Assembly (NCBI GenBank): GCA_016717725.1
Contig: JADKFA010000046.1
Span: 1-64,000, forward strand
DNA: 64,000 nt
Reading direction: 5' to 3'
Source of the DNA: Bacteroidota bacterium
GTDB taxonomy: Bacteria; Bacteroidota; Bacteroidia; AKYH767-A; OLB10
The position numbers were made by a program, and so were the translations under genes. Below the pieces are notes generated by a model. That model was not told the DNA's origin, made no database searches, and saw nothing but the letters and a program-made list of their open reading frames with translations. Positions 9,771 through 21,000 of the stretch are shown one piece after another; positions within the stretch are counted from its first letter, which is position 1, and the number at the start of each line of letters is the position of its first letter.

Positions 9771-9866
9771 TTAACCTGCTAAATCTTTATCGATCATCAC
9801 TTTTTGTCCGCGAATCAAATAAATTCGGTTGATGATAAGTTCATCCGGGATCAGAATTCCATTCAT
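9771..9866 (-). pseudogene. Truncated ORF6N-domain gene remnant
   Basis: From an ATG at 9866 the minus strand encodes 31 residues, including PDELIINRIYLIRGQKVMID and KDLA, then stops. This matches the conserved beginning of the ORF6N domain (IINKIYLIRGQKVMLDxDLAxLYG) found in phage and plasmid-borne DNA-binding proteins. The frame ends just where the LYG motif and the rest of the domain should follow, so the gene has lost almost all of its body. Confidence 0.7.
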
Positions 9867-9891
9867 AATAAGTTGTTGTTTTTTAGTTAGT

Positions 9892-9930
9892 TATAAATTG
9901 GAGGACGCAAATTGCGTCCTCCAATTTATA
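9892..9930. repeat. Perfect 19-bp inverted repeat with one-base centre
   Basis: Left arm TATAAATTGGAGGACGCAA and its exact reverse complement are separated by a single A. It lies just upstream of the ORF6N remnant. It could act as a bidirectional terminator or be the trace of an excised or nested palindromic element. There is no long T-run on the plus side, so the transposon-debris reading is at least as good. Confidence 0.9.
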
Positions 9931-10011
9931 AAAGATTGTATTTTAATTTGTTGTATTAATTAGTATTTGATTTTGAAATGATTAGAATCTAAAAAATCAT
10001 TCCCTTATTTC

Positions 10012-10083
10012 TCTCACTTCCCCCAATTCGCGCGATCCATTGAGCGGTAATTGATCGCTTCGGCGAGGTGTTCATTGCGTATA
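10012..10083 (-). pseudogene. Orphan duplicate of the comM 3' end (72 bp)
   Basis: These 72 bases match 10951-11022, the last part of comM, with two mismatches. Read on the minus strand they still encode the comM tail (RNEHLAEAINYRSMDRANWG, then K and stop). The transposase and its inverted array lie between the two copies, so the insertion event duplicated or carried part of comM. Confidence 0.9.
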
Positions 10084-10113
10084 TATTTTTTTACCAATTT
10101 GGATTCGAAGAGT

Positions 10114-10578
10114 TCATGTTTCAATCCAATCGAACAAATAGCGATGCTGATGTTCAATTTCATATTTGTTTAATAGTAACATGAATTCATCCCTAAAGCT
10201 TTTTCTTTTATGATGCTCCTTTTGATTTAAAATGTATTTAACTACATTTCCCAAACTTGATTGACTGCATGAAAAAGCTCCATATCCACTTTGCCAATTG
10301 AAATTTTTCTTACTCAAATTATTTACTTTAATAAATTCATTGCTTGACCTCTTAATTTCTCGAACTAAATCCGACATTCGACATGTTGGTTTCATCCCTA
10401 TTAAAATATGAATATGGTCAGGCATTCCGTTTATCGCTAACATTTTTTGATCTTGCTTTTGAACGATCCCAGTGATGTACTTGTACAGTTTTTCTTCCCA
10501 TGATTGGTGAATTAGGCTGTCTCTTCCTTTTACAGCAAATACAATATGAATGAGAATTTGAGAATAGGTGTTTGGCAT
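10114..10578 (-). CDS. tnpA: IS200/IS605-type Y1 (HUH) transposase
   Basis: The 154-residue protein starts MPNTYSQILIHIVFAVKGRD, the usual opening of this family. It carries the HUH pair H55-I-H57 in PDHIHILIG and the nucleophile candidate Y115 in VVKYILNQKEHH. These enzymes act on single-stranded DNA, cutting and joining next to hairpins. The frame stays open upstream to 10764, but that extension is low-complexity, crosses the repeat array and is unlikely to be translated; the ATG at 10578 was chosen by homology. Upstream lies an inverted array of 7+3+7 hairpins, the arrangement expected for a REP-associated transposase. No accompanying tnpB is present. Confidence 0.92.
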   Translation of the reverse strand: MPNTYSQILIHIVFAVKGRDSLIHQSWEEKLYKYITGIVQKQDQKMLAINGMPDHIHILIGMKPTCRMSDLVREIKRSSNEFIKVNNLSKKNFNWQSGYGAFSCSQSSLGNVVKYILNQKEHHKRKSFRDEFMLLLNKYEIEHQHRYLFDWIET

Positions 10579-10638
10579 GTTATCGTTTCTGATTGAATAA
10601 ATGGGCTGAATAAAATTTGCATTTTTCGTCGGTTTGTG

Positions 10639-10876
10639 CGACCCCGCTGGGGTCGGATGGTGGGGAGATGGTAATTCTTTTCTAATAAGGTTAAACCTCT
10701 CCGAGGTTTTTTTGCGAAATTTTTCACAAGTTATAGTGCGAATTAGTACACGTTTTGTGCGCATTTCTATAGGAAGATATTTAACCGCGTTTTAACTAAG
10801 AAAATTGAGAATCTCAGAGAGATTCAACCTTATTAGAATAATTAGATGGTAGAAAATCCCGACCCCAGCGGGGTCG
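10639..10876. repeat. REP/BIME-like inverted array of four hairpins
   Basis: Four 17-base hairpins, each with a 7-bp stem and 3-base loop, are arranged symmetrically. CGACCCC-GCT-GGGGTCG is at 10639-10655, AAACCTC-TCC-GAGGTTT at 10693-10709, GAATCTC-AGA-GAGATTC at 10809-10825 and CGACCCC-AGC-GGGGTCG at 10860-10876. The spacers between outer and inner hairpins share TTCTAATAAGGTT in opposite orientation. It lies directly upstream of the Y1 transposase. Confidence 0.9.
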
Positions 10877-10952
10877 CATATTATTGCATTATTTTTCGAC
10901 AAACAAAAAATAATATTGAGATTATTAAATTAACCATTTTATAATTTTATTC

Positions 10953-12545
10953 TCACTTCCCCCAATTCGCGCGATCCATTGAGCGGTAATTGATCGCTTC
11001 GGCGAGATGTTCATTTCGTATATCCGCACTGTTAGAGAGGTCGGCGATGGTGCGTGCTACTTTTAAAATGCGGTCGTAGGCGCGGGCGCTGAGGTCGAGG
11101 CGTTCCATGGCTACCTTTAATAGTTGTTGTCCGGCTTCGTCAATTCGACAATGTGTTCGAATATGTTTACTGCTCATCATCGCATTGCTGTGCACACCTT
11201 GTTCATTCTTGAATCGTAGCGATTGAATATCGCGAGCCGCCATCACACGTTTACGAATGACAGAACTTGATTCGGATGATTGCAAGGTATTTAATTCGCG
11301 AAAAGGAACGGGCACCACTTCTATGTGTAAATCGATTCGATCTAATAACGGTCCGGATATACGTTGTAGGTAACGATCGACGATTCCGAAGCCGCAGGTG
11401 CAATCTTTTTCGGGATGATTTAAAAAACCACAAGGACACGGATTCATACTTGCCAAGAGCATAAAGCTGCTTGGGTATTCTACTGCGAATTTAGCTCGGG
11501 AGATGGTCACTTTACGATCTTCTAACGGTTGTCGCATTACTTCGAGCACAGTGCGTTTGAATTCGGGAAGCTCATCTAAAAAAAGTACACCATTGTGTGC
11601 TAGAGAAATTTCACCAGGCTTCGGAAAGCCACCTCCTCCTACCAACGCCACATCGCTGATGGTATGATGTGGTGAACGAAAGGGACGTTGGCGAATTAAT
11701 CCAATATCACGACCGAGCTTTCCGGCCACCGAATGAATTTTTGTAGTCTCCAATGCCTCTTCTGCGCTTAGCTCTGGAAGGATCCCAGGCATACGGCGGG
11801 CAAGCATTGTTTTACCAGCTCCAGGTGGACCAATCAAAATCACATTATGACTTCCTGCTGCAGCAATTTCTAAAGCACGTTTAATATTTTCTTGTCCTTT
11901 CACATCTGAAAAATCCATCTCGGGATGATCCGGATATTTCAATGCATTGAGCAAATCAAATTTTACGGGCTCACGTTTTTTGAGTCCAATTAAAAAGCCA
12001 ATTACATCCTTCAGCGTGTCCATTCCATACACTTCAAGCCCGTCTACCACGGCTGCCTCCATCTCATTGGCTTGAGGAACAATTATGCCTTTGAAGCCTT
12101 CATTTCGCGCTTGTATTGCTACGGGAAGGACACCCTTCACTGGAACTATTTTCCCATCTAAAGAAAGCTCACCCATCATCATAAACGAGGCAAACATACT
12201 CGACGAAACTTGACTCGATGCTGCTAAAATAGCAAGGGCGATGGGCAAGTCGTAGCCTGATCCTTCCTTTCTAATATCAGCAGGAGCGAGATTGATGACC
12301 ATGCGCATTCCAGGCCAACGAAAGCCGTTTACTTTCAAGGCGGCTTCAATGCGCGATTGACTTTCGCGTACTGCAATATCGGGGAGTCCCGACCAAAATG
12401 TTTTGGGCAACCCTTGTGCGGCGTGCACCTCCACATGCACTGTAGTGGCATCTACTCCCATGATGGTAGCTGAATACGTCTTTACAAGTTTGGAAGGTAA
12501 GACTTCCTTTACTTCAAATTCTTCTTGAGTTTCTTCGTTGCTCAT
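10953..12545 (-). CDS. comM: ComM/YifB family Mg-chelatase-like AAA+ ATPase
   Basis: The 530-residue protein has the family order: an N-terminal Lon-protease-like ChlI domain (~20-180; SATIMGVDATTVHVEVHAAQ, VVINLAPADIRKEGSGYDLP), a Mg-chelatase AAA+ core (~210-415; Walker A GPPGAGKT near 240, HTISDVALVGGG, GVLFLDELPEF) and a C-terminal helical domain (~425-525). A zinc-like CPCGFLNHPEKDCTCGF loop is present. ComM is a branch-migration helicase that promotes integration of foreign DNA during natural transformation. The N-terminus is about 19 residues longer and more acidic than the family core. The final 22 codons are duplicated at 10012-10083 on the far side of the transposase. Confidence 0.95.
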   Translation of the reverse strand: MSNEETQEEFEVKEVLPSKLVKTYSATIMGVDATTVHVEVHAAQGLPKTFWSGLPDIAVRESQSRIEAALKVNGFRWPGMRMVINLAPADIRKEGSGYDLPIALAILAASSQVSSSMFASFMMMGELSLDGKIVPVKGVLPVAIQARNEGFKGIIVPQANEMEAAVVDGLEVYGMDTLKDVIGFLIGLKKREPVKFDLLNALKYPDHPEMDFSDVKGQENIKRALEIAAAGSHNVILIGPPGAGKTMLARRMPGILPELSAEEALETTKIHSVAGKLGRDIGLIRQRPFRSPHHTISDVALVGGGGFPKPGEISLAHNGVLFLDELPEFKRTVLEVMRQPLEDRKVTISRAKFAVEYPSSFMLLASMNPCPCGFLNHPEKDCTCGFGIVDRYLQRISGPLLDRIDLHIEVVPVPFRELNTLQSSESSSVIRKRVMAARDIQSLRFKNEQGVHSNAMMSSKHIRTHCRIDEAGQQLLKVAMERLDLSARAYDRILKVARTIADLSNSADIRNEHLAEAINYRSMDRANWGK

Positions 12546-13019
12546 AGCGTTAAAATGATTGCGGACATATAAAAATGATCCAATAAGAGTGCAATAATCG
12601 CAAATAAAAAATGAAATAGCCGTAAATAAACATTTGTATCCGTTTAATAACGGCTACGGCATAACGAAAACCCACTCGACGCCAAAGTTACTCGCAAAGA
12701 TTTCTATGGTTAACTTCAAATTTTATTTTATTTCTCCCTCTCCCCTGGAGAGGGCTGGGGAGAGGCTTGAACTTTAAATTGCTATAATCTGATTTCATTC
12801 GAGCATTAGTTTTAAACGAAACAATATTTCTAGTAAAGAGGAGCTAAGCCGTTCGGTTGTTTTTCTCGCTGCTAAATTTTCTCGCAAAGGCGCAGAGCCG
12901 CAAAGTTTTTCGCAGTCGCAATTCTACGCTAAATTTTCTCTCAAAAGGTAGAAGAGAAGTTGCGTTGGTAGACATTCTAATCGTGACATTTCGTAAATAT
13001 CAACACCCCATAAAAAAGA
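12546..13019. repeat. Gene-free stretch with dispersed repeats
   Basis: No gene is supported. The segment 12734-12772 (CTCCCTCTCCCCTGGAGAGG and on to AGAGGCTTGAAC) is one copy of a repeat that returns at about 62697-62746. The segment around 12876-12910 (CTCGCAAAGGCGCAGAGCC, GCAAAG) is a copy of a second family that returns near 62819-62862. A short frame at 12857-13060 crosses these repeats and is not a gene. Confidence 0.7.
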
Positions 13020-13047
13020 ATGCTGCCTCTATTAAAAGAGACAGCAT
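13020..13047 (-). terminator. Rho-independent terminator after T9SS copy 1
   Basis: Arms ATGCTG...CAGCAT with inner CTCT/AGAG pairing form a stem. On the minus strand it is followed by TTCTTTTTTA. It lies 26 bases downstream of the stop at 13074. Confidence 0.8.
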
Positions 13048-13073
13048 CCATTCTAATTAATTTCAATCAGCGC

Positions 13074-16000
13074 TTAGTAAAAGAACTTTTGAGAAACTTT
13101 CTTCTCTTGGTTTTGCAAGATGATGAAGTAGATTCCTTGCGATAAGTTTTGATCTAATTGAATTTTATTTATTCCAGGTACTGCAGGAATTCCACCTTGA
13201 TTGTAGATGACACGACCTGTAGCATCTGTTATGATAGCAGACAATGGTAATTCACTATCGTACACAAACTCAATTTGGAATTGACCATTGTTAAGTGAGT
13301 TGCCGTACACATTTGTAATTTCAAATGATTTCACGGAACCTACATACACTGGTTTCAAATCAGAGTAAGTAAACTCACCATCCATATCGGTTTGCTTCAA
13401 GCGATAGTACTGTAAACCTTGCAATGGACTTTCATCCCATGTTTCATAATTTAACATCACCGTACTGTTGTGCATGTATGAATTTACTTTCGCAATAAAA
13501 TCAAATTTAGTTACGTCCTTATCAGCTCTTTCTACAGTGAAGAAATCGTTGTTGATTTCACTAGCCGTTGTCCATGATAATTTTACACGCTTTTCAACCA
13601 GCTTCGCATCAAAGTTTACTAACTCAACGGGAAGTGGTGTAGTATTGGCCGTTATTGCCCATGGATTACTATTACCAATTGGACCCGAAGGAGCGAAGAA
13701 AGGAGCTACTAACTGAGCTGGCAATGTAGGCCAATCCCAATTCACTACCCTAACGGAATCAAATGCGGGAGAAGCATTTATACCCCAACCTTGCGTATAA
13801 GTTGCAGAAGTATAAGGAGTAGTTAATCGAACCCATGCCCTGGTTTGACCTAGAGCCCACCATGGTTGTGCTTTCCCTTGATTAAAGGCACTTAAAGCTA
13901 TTCCTGTCTTTTCAGTTGCAGTAAATCTATACACAATGTCTGCAACCGGATTTGCACCTGTCTTGCTTAACACCCAAAAACGATCCACTGTTCCTGCAGC
14001 ATTACTAGCACCAGCTGTGTTATTAATATGAGAAACTGTAGGCGGCATCGGTAAATTTCCAGGAGCATTATAAGTAGAGATGTCCATATTTCCCATATCA
14101 CCACTCTTATGTGTAATAGAAAAAGGGATATAAAGCGGAGCGGCTATTGCTCCACTTCCAAATGGTACCACACGATAACCAGTAATTGAATTAATATTTT
14201 CCAAATTACAGAAGCGGTTGCACTTTCTGAAATCAAGAATCCATTGGTTCTTTCAAAAGGTCCTTTGGGTGACAATAAATTTCCAGTTGCACTTACAACG
14301 GCAGGATTATTCATCGTCAAGGTATAGGTATTCATCCTTAATTGACCTTGAGAAAAAACTACAGAAGTATCCACCGTAATAGCTCTCATCATAGTAACAA
14401 ATTGCGATGCGGCACCTTTATTTATTTCCAATTCATTAAAGGTAGTTGGCATTGTACCTGCAATAGTTTGCGCTACGGTACTGTCCATTTGAACGCGGCT
14501 ATACCCTGCGTCGAAGAATCCATTGTTCAACCAATCTTCCTGCACTTTAATTAAAGCTTTACCATAAGGACGATTAATTAAGAAGGTGAAATTAGGACGG
14601 AAGGAATTTAATCCACTAAAGAAATTATCAGTTACACCTGCTCCTGGCACTAATGCACAACCTGCGGCAGCATTTGTGGTTGAAGAAAGAATCAGGGTCG
14701 ATTTGATACCAGTCGTTTGTGTGATATTGATACGATCATCATTTGATCCTACGTTTGACGCGTTATCAAAACAATATTGAATTAATATATTATTCACTCC
14801 ATCCCATACGATGGGTGTAGCTAAATTGATGGTATTTACTCCAGGGAATGAAGTTGTGAATGCTAAAGGACCATATACTGTAGTGAATGGACCTGCATAA
14901 GGTACATTACTTGCATGCTGTGAAAACGGCACTAAAGCATAGCTCACCGTAAATCCACCAAACGCTGCTGTACTTCCTTTAAAATTAAGAGTAAATTGCA
15001 AGCCTGTGATATTATCGTTTGGAACTAATCCCGCCAATGTTAATTCTGCTTGTGAATAAATAATTTGTGTTCGAGCGTCGGTACTTTGAGCTTTTAACGG
15101 AGTGTAAATATTATTTACTAAGGTACCATTACTATATACCACGTTATTCGAGAAAGAAGAAATTACTTTTATTCTTCCATTATTTATTAAATCTCTTCTC
15201 AACTTTAAAGAATTCGAACTTGGAGCTGGAGCATTAATAAGCACAGAATCCAATGTTGAAATCGTCAAATTATTTGCATTTGCCAATATATTAGACTTGA
15301 TTGTAGGACGGAAATAAGCGCGAGTAGGTGTTCCAATTGGAGGGAAAACTTGAGCACGATCTACTACTGCATCATCCAAAATAGTTGGGATTCCACCGCA
15401 CCAGTTACCAGGGTTATTCCAGTCATCAGTATTTCCTAACCATAATTTATATCCTGCTGGACAACTTGGAGAAATGATAATTGAGAAATCTTCAATTTCA
15501 CCAAACGTTTGTTGAGAACAGGGGTCAATATTACTATTAGCATATACCTCTCTGACCCTCATTCTTGTTACACCAGTATATCCTGCGGCAGGAGTTAAAA
15601 AAGGAATATTACCAATTCCTAATCCTGGCAAATTCACTTGACCTAGTTTTTCACCAACATCAATAAAATCTCCATCGCGATTATAATCAATAAATACTGC
15701 TATATTATTACTAGAATTCCAAGTACCTGCTCGAACTTGAACCGAATAATTAGTACCTTGAGTTAATACAACGGTACGTCCAGAAACAGCAGGCCACAAT
15801 TCATAATCGGGAGGATGAGACGTAAAATCACAACCAGGTCCAGAATTTGCAACCAAACAGGCTAGATTTGAAGGTAACCCTGTATTATTATTTTTTGCTC
15901 CAACTGTTGTATTAATTGCCGTACCTGAGGCACCATTTAAAATTACATGGGTGACATAATCATTATTGGTATATGAACCACTTAACCAAGAAGTACCCAC

Positions 16001-17272
16001 GGTATATGTACCAACGCAATACGGTAAATCAATTTGACTTGAACCCGTTAAAGAGAAACCTCCCGGTCCTGGAATAACAGGTATACCTGTACCTCCTGGT
16101 GATGGACATGTCCCTGCAGTTCCACCTACAGCAGCGCTACGTAAATCGGCATCAACATAATTACTTCCTGTAGCTGCGGGTTTAATATCATACGTTAACC
16201 AGAAATAAGTGGTATCATACTCAAGATAAATACAAGAAGTTGCTCCATTTACAAAATCGAGGTTTGTACCAGGAACGGGAATGGTTTGCCCAAATCTGCG
16301 AGCTGGATAATCATCTGTTCCAGCAGTAACTGGAAAAGGACTTACGTAAGTTGTATCAAAAAGAGTACTTCCGCCAGTATAATAGATTTTAGCATCATCT
16401 ATATCTAATACGTTTGTTGTTCCGTTTGTATTCATCAAAAGCGAGTCTAACTTAACTGCAGTAGAAAGTGCACCGTTCACAACACCACAACCGCTGGTAC
16501 CTGCAATAATACAACGCATTCCAACAATCATGTGATTGTTTACGCCCACACCTACAGATGCACCATTTTGCAAAAATAAATTGATATTTACATCACTTGC
16601 CAACGTTGCAGAAGGGTAAGTATTAGTGGTAACACGATCCATGTACATATTATTACCATTCTTATAAACACCCATGATGATGAAATAATATCTCTTTCCT
16701 AAATAACTAGCAGCAGCTAAATCATACGTATACAAATTCCAAGTATTTGCTGTAGCTGCAGGAGCTGTATTATAGTAGCGAGACATTTTATTTGCTCCTA
16801 AAGTATTGGATAACAAAGTGGCTCCTGTCATATTTGGAGCAGTATTAACATACACCCGAATGTGATCATCCTGCGCTGCAAAACCATTATCACGATACAT
16901 ATAAAAACTAAACTGTGGATTCACTCCTGCATTATTACTAAAATCAAATGGTTTTGAAATAATGATTGAAGTGTCATTATTAATGCCAGTAAACGAATTA
17001 AACATCATTGCATTTAGACCTCCTCCTGGAGCAGCTCCTGGGGTCGGATTTGTTGCCGTGGCATAAGGCTGGAGCACGAATGCTCCGCTTACATTGGTCG
17101 CATACTTTTGTTGTCTCCAACCTGGGGCTGGGAAAATAGTTGCGCTTTCAAACGATTCAATTTGTTGAACCACTTGAGCATTTGAAATATCGGGTGTAAT
17201 GAGCGCTAGTAGTGCCAGTACCGATGTAAAAATACCTCTCATTAATCCTTGGTTTTGGTAGTTGTTTTTCAT
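13074..17272 (-). CDS. Secreted T9SS-cargo protein with GEVED domain, copy 1 (frameshifted)
   Basis: This is one gene read in two frames: the first covers residues 1 to ~1023 from the ATG at 17272, the second resumes near 14200. The A-run at 14197-14200 has four bases where the paralog at 18053-22246 has five (IWK-NI-...TGYRVVPFG), so one base restores a 1399-residue protein. Features: signal peptide (LALLALITPDISNAQ), choice-of-anchor J/cleaved-adhesin-like jelly roll at ~36-215, GEVED domain (IDYNRDGDFIDVGEKLGQV ... GEIEDFSI) at ~515-600, long beta-rich middle, a WTTASEINNDFFTVERA module, and a T9SS type A sorting tail. By family it is exported by the type IX system to the cell surface. The ligand is unknown. 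It may be a true phase-off copy or a consensus error. Confidence 0.85.
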
Positions 17273-17702
17273 GTGTTTATTTGTTTGGCGAATTGTTTGG
17301 CGAATTAAATGCTTGAATTTATTTTAATGATTTGTTACTGTGTCGAATTGATAAAACTTCTTAAGTTCAATTAACTCATCTCTAATAAGATCTGCAATTA
17401 AAGGAATACTTTTCAATGATCAACTTCAACTTGTAAAGCTCAATTGCTAGGCTCAGCTATACCTTCTTCACACAAATTTAATTGTAAATGTAGAATTTTA
17501 ATAACGAAAAAGAAAGGTTTTCATAAAAAAAACCAATTTTCTATTATCAGACGACCTTTTAAAATGCTGAAAATTCAGGGTGAATGTTCTTTTTGAATAA
17601 GCAGAAAGTAGATTAATTGAAAGAAAACGGTTATAAATGAAAATAAATTCATTGATTTTGAGGCAAATACAAAATTTGGCGTTATTAAGCCCTAATTAAA
17701 AA
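17273..17702. other. Upstream region of T9SS copy 1, no gene seen
   Basis: This AT-rich stretch lies between the two T9SS genes. Close to the start codon of copy 1 the 12-base unit AATTCGCCAAAC occurs twice in tandem on the minus strand (about 17283-17307). No exact TAnnTTTG box and no RNA gene was recognised. Confidence 0.4.
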
Positions 17703-17732
17703 AGGAGCCTCGGATTTAACTCCGAAGCTCCT
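17703..17732 (-). terminator. Rho-independent terminator after T9SS copy 2
   Basis: AGGAGC...GCTCCT arms with inner TCGGA/TCCGA pairing are followed on the minus strand by TTTTTTAATT. It lies beyond the 147-bp tandem repeats, so those repeats are probably transcribed as part of the 3' untranslated region. Confidence 0.8.
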
Positions 17733-17763
17733 AATCATTCATTTGGATGAAGCAAGATTATTT

Positions 17764-18057
17764 AGTGTTTGTCCATAATGTCCGATTTCGTCGTTACTCT
17801 TGTCTTGAAAACAGTCATTTACAGTAGTAAACTCCTTGGTTTTCAAGACTTCGAAAGCCTCGAACTCGAACATTATGATCCAAACACTGACTTTATAGAC
17901 AGACTCTATTAGTGTCTGTCCATAATGTCCGATTTCGTCATTACTCTTGTCTTGAAAACAGTCATTTATTGTAATAAACTCCTTGGTTTTCAAGACTGCG
18001 AAAGCCTCGAACTCGAACATTATGATCCAAACACTAACTTTATAGACAGACTCTATT
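17764..18057. repeat. Two tandem 147-bp copies of a long imperfect hairpin unit
   Basis: Units 17764-17910 and 17911-18057 are nearly identical. Within the first, 17764-17888 folds back on itself: AGTGTTTG..CATAATGT pairs with ACATTATG..CAAACACT, and GTCTTGAAAAC with GTTTTCAAGAC. The second unit overlaps the stop codon of T9SS copy 2. A 93-codon frame crosses both units and mirrors the repeat; I do not regard it as a gene. The structure resembles a small non-autonomous element (MITE-like). Confidence 0.85.
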
Positions 18058-21000
18058 TGAAGAATTTATAGGATATTTTCTGTTCTTGATTTTGAAGGAT
18101 GATAAAATACAATCCCTGAGCAAGACCTTGATCGATAACCATTTTATTCAATCCAGGAACAGCCTCACTCACTAATTTCTGGTACACCACTCTTCCGGTT
18201 GCATCGGTTATTATTGAAGTTAAAGGCAATTCACTATCGTAAATAAACTCCACTTGAAGTTGTTCACTGCTTTGCGTATGTCCGTAAACGTTAGTAATTT
18301 CAAATGTTTTCGAAGTACCTACAAAGACAGGTTTTAGCTCTGAATAAGTAAACTCACCATCCAAATCTGTTTGTTTCAAACGATAGTATTGCATTCCTTG
18401 AAGCGGGAATTCGTCCCAAGCTTCATAATTTAAAAGAACATTACTATTATTCATGTAGGAATTCACCTTCTCAATGAAACTAAAATCTGTTGCGTTCTTA
18501 TCGCTTCTTTCTACTGTGAAATAATCGTTATTTACTTCAGATGCTGTAGTCCATGAAAGTTTTACTTTCTTATTAATAAGTTGAGCATTGAACTCCACTA
18601 AATCAATGGGCAACGGCGTATTGTTTAAACTGATTGCCCATGGATTTGAGTTTCCAATTGGTGCTGATGGAGAGAAAAAAGGAGCTGGACCGATTGGCAA
18701 TACTGGCCAATCCCAACTTGAAACCCTCACAGAATCATAAGCAGGACTCGCATTGGTACCATAGCTTTGCGTATAAGTTAATGTTGTATATGGATTGAGT
18801 AATCGAATCCAAGCATTATTTTGTGCTGACGTTCTCCATGGTTGAGCTTTTCCTTGATTGAAAGCAGACATACCTGCTGGTCTTTCAGCTACTGTGAATC
18901 TGAAAACAACATTCACATTCGGATTAGCACCCGTTTTACTCAATACCCAAAAACGATCGGCAGCAGCGGCTGCATTGTTACCTGCGCCAGTTGCAGGATT
19001 AAAATGCGTCACTGTTGGAGGCCAAGGCAAGTTCCCTACTGCATTATACGTGGAGATGGATAAGTCACCCAAGCTTCCACTATTATGGGTAAACGAGAAT
19101 GGAATATAAAGTGGAGAAGCCACGGCTGCATTTCCAAAAGGAACCACACGATATCCAGTACTGCTTATATTTTTCCAGATCACAGCAGCACTCGCATTTT
19201 CACTAATTAAAAATCCAGTAGCTGTTCTTGAAAATGGGCCTGCAGGAGTAATTAAGTTACCTGTATTCACAGAGGGATTATTCATGGTCAAAGTAAATGC
19301 ATTCATCAACATGGATCCAGTAGTTAAGATTAAAGAAGAATCGACAGTGATACTTCTTTGCATAGTTACTGTTTGATTCACGGCACCCTTACTCATGTTT
19401 AGTTCGTTAAACAAAGTTGGTTGAGAACCGGTGATACTTTGAGCTAAGGTACCATCCATCAACACTTGACTATATCCTGCATCAAAAAATCCATTATTAA
19501 TCCAATCTCTTTGCAAGGCGAAGATGGCTTTTGTATAAGGACGATCAACGAGGAAGGTAAAGTTAGGTCGGAATGAATTCAAACCGCTAAAGAAGTTATC
19601 AGTTATACCAGCACCTGGTACAAGCGAACAGCCACTTCCTGCATTTGTGGTGGTAGATAAAATCAATGTAGACTTAATACCTGTTGTTTGTGTGATATAA
19701 ATACGATCATCATTGGATCCAATGTTTGATGCATTATCATAACAATATTGAATCAACAAATTACTCGATCCATCCCAAACAATAGGCGTAGTTAAATTAA
19801 GAGTATTTACTCCTAAGTTAGTAGTAAGTGCTGTTGGTCCATAAACCGTAGTAAGTGCACCTGCATAAGGAACATTACTTGCGTGTTGTGTAAATGGGAC
19901 TAATGCATAACTCACTGTTAAATTATTGTAGGCTGCAGAACTTCCTTTAAACCATAAGCTGAATTCAATTCCATTAATTCGATCACCACTAACTAAACTA
20001 TTCAGTGTTAATTCCGCTGCTGAATAAATTATTTGTGAGCGAGCATCGGTACTTTGCGCTTTAAATGGAGTGTAAATATTGTTGGGTAAAGTTCCGTTAC
20101 TATACGTTAAATTAGTTGTAAACGAACTCACCACAGAAATACGTCCATTATTTACTAAATCCTGTGCCAAACGCAATGCATTTGCACTTGGAACTGGAGC
20201 ATTAATGATTAACGAATCCAAATTTGAAATAGTAAGAATTTTTGCTGTTGCAGAAATATTTGATTTAATGGTTGGCTTAAAATAAGGACGCGTTGGGGTA
20301 CCTGTAGGAGGGAAAACTTGAACTCGACTTACTTGTGCATCGTCAGCGATAGTAGGAACGCCACCACACCAGTTACCAGGATTATTCCAATCGTCAGTAT
20401 TTCCTAACCATAATTTATATGCTGCTGGGCAACTTGGAGAGATTACTATTGAAAAATCTTCTATTTCACCATAGGTAAATTGAGTACATGGAGTAACATT
20501 CGAAGTAGCATATACTTCACGCACACGCATACGAGTAACTCCTGTATATCCTGCAGCAGGAATTGGAATTGAAATATTTGCATTTCCTAAACCAGGTAAG
20601 GTTACTTGGCCAAGTTTTTCACCGACATCTACAAAATCTCCATCACGATTGAAGTCGATGAAAATCGCAATATTGTTATTTGAGTTCCAAGTACCAGCTC
20701 TCACATTTGCCGAGTACGTTACACCTTGAGTTAGCACCACAGTTCTACCAGGAACAGAAGGCCAATATTCATAATCGGGAGGAGGCGAAGTAAAGTCACA
20801 ACCAGAACCACCATTTGTAACCAAACAAGCGAGATTAGAAGGAAGACCTGTATTATTATTTTTTGCACCAACCGTGGTATTGATGGCAGTACCTGATGCA
20901 CCATTTAAAATAACATGAGTAATGTAATCATTATTAGTATACGATCCATTTAACCATGAAGTACCTACAGTATATGTTCCCACGCAATAAGGCAAATCGA

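Noticed and set aside
10579..10764. 62-residue N-terminal extension of the transposase frame
   Set aside because: It reads through the hairpin array and low-complexity DNA; the family begins at the MPNTYSQ methionine at 10578.
17739..18020. 93-codon minus-strand frame with an internal repeat
   Set aside because: It lies wholly within the two 147-bp hairpin units and its protein repeat merely mirrors the DNA repeat.
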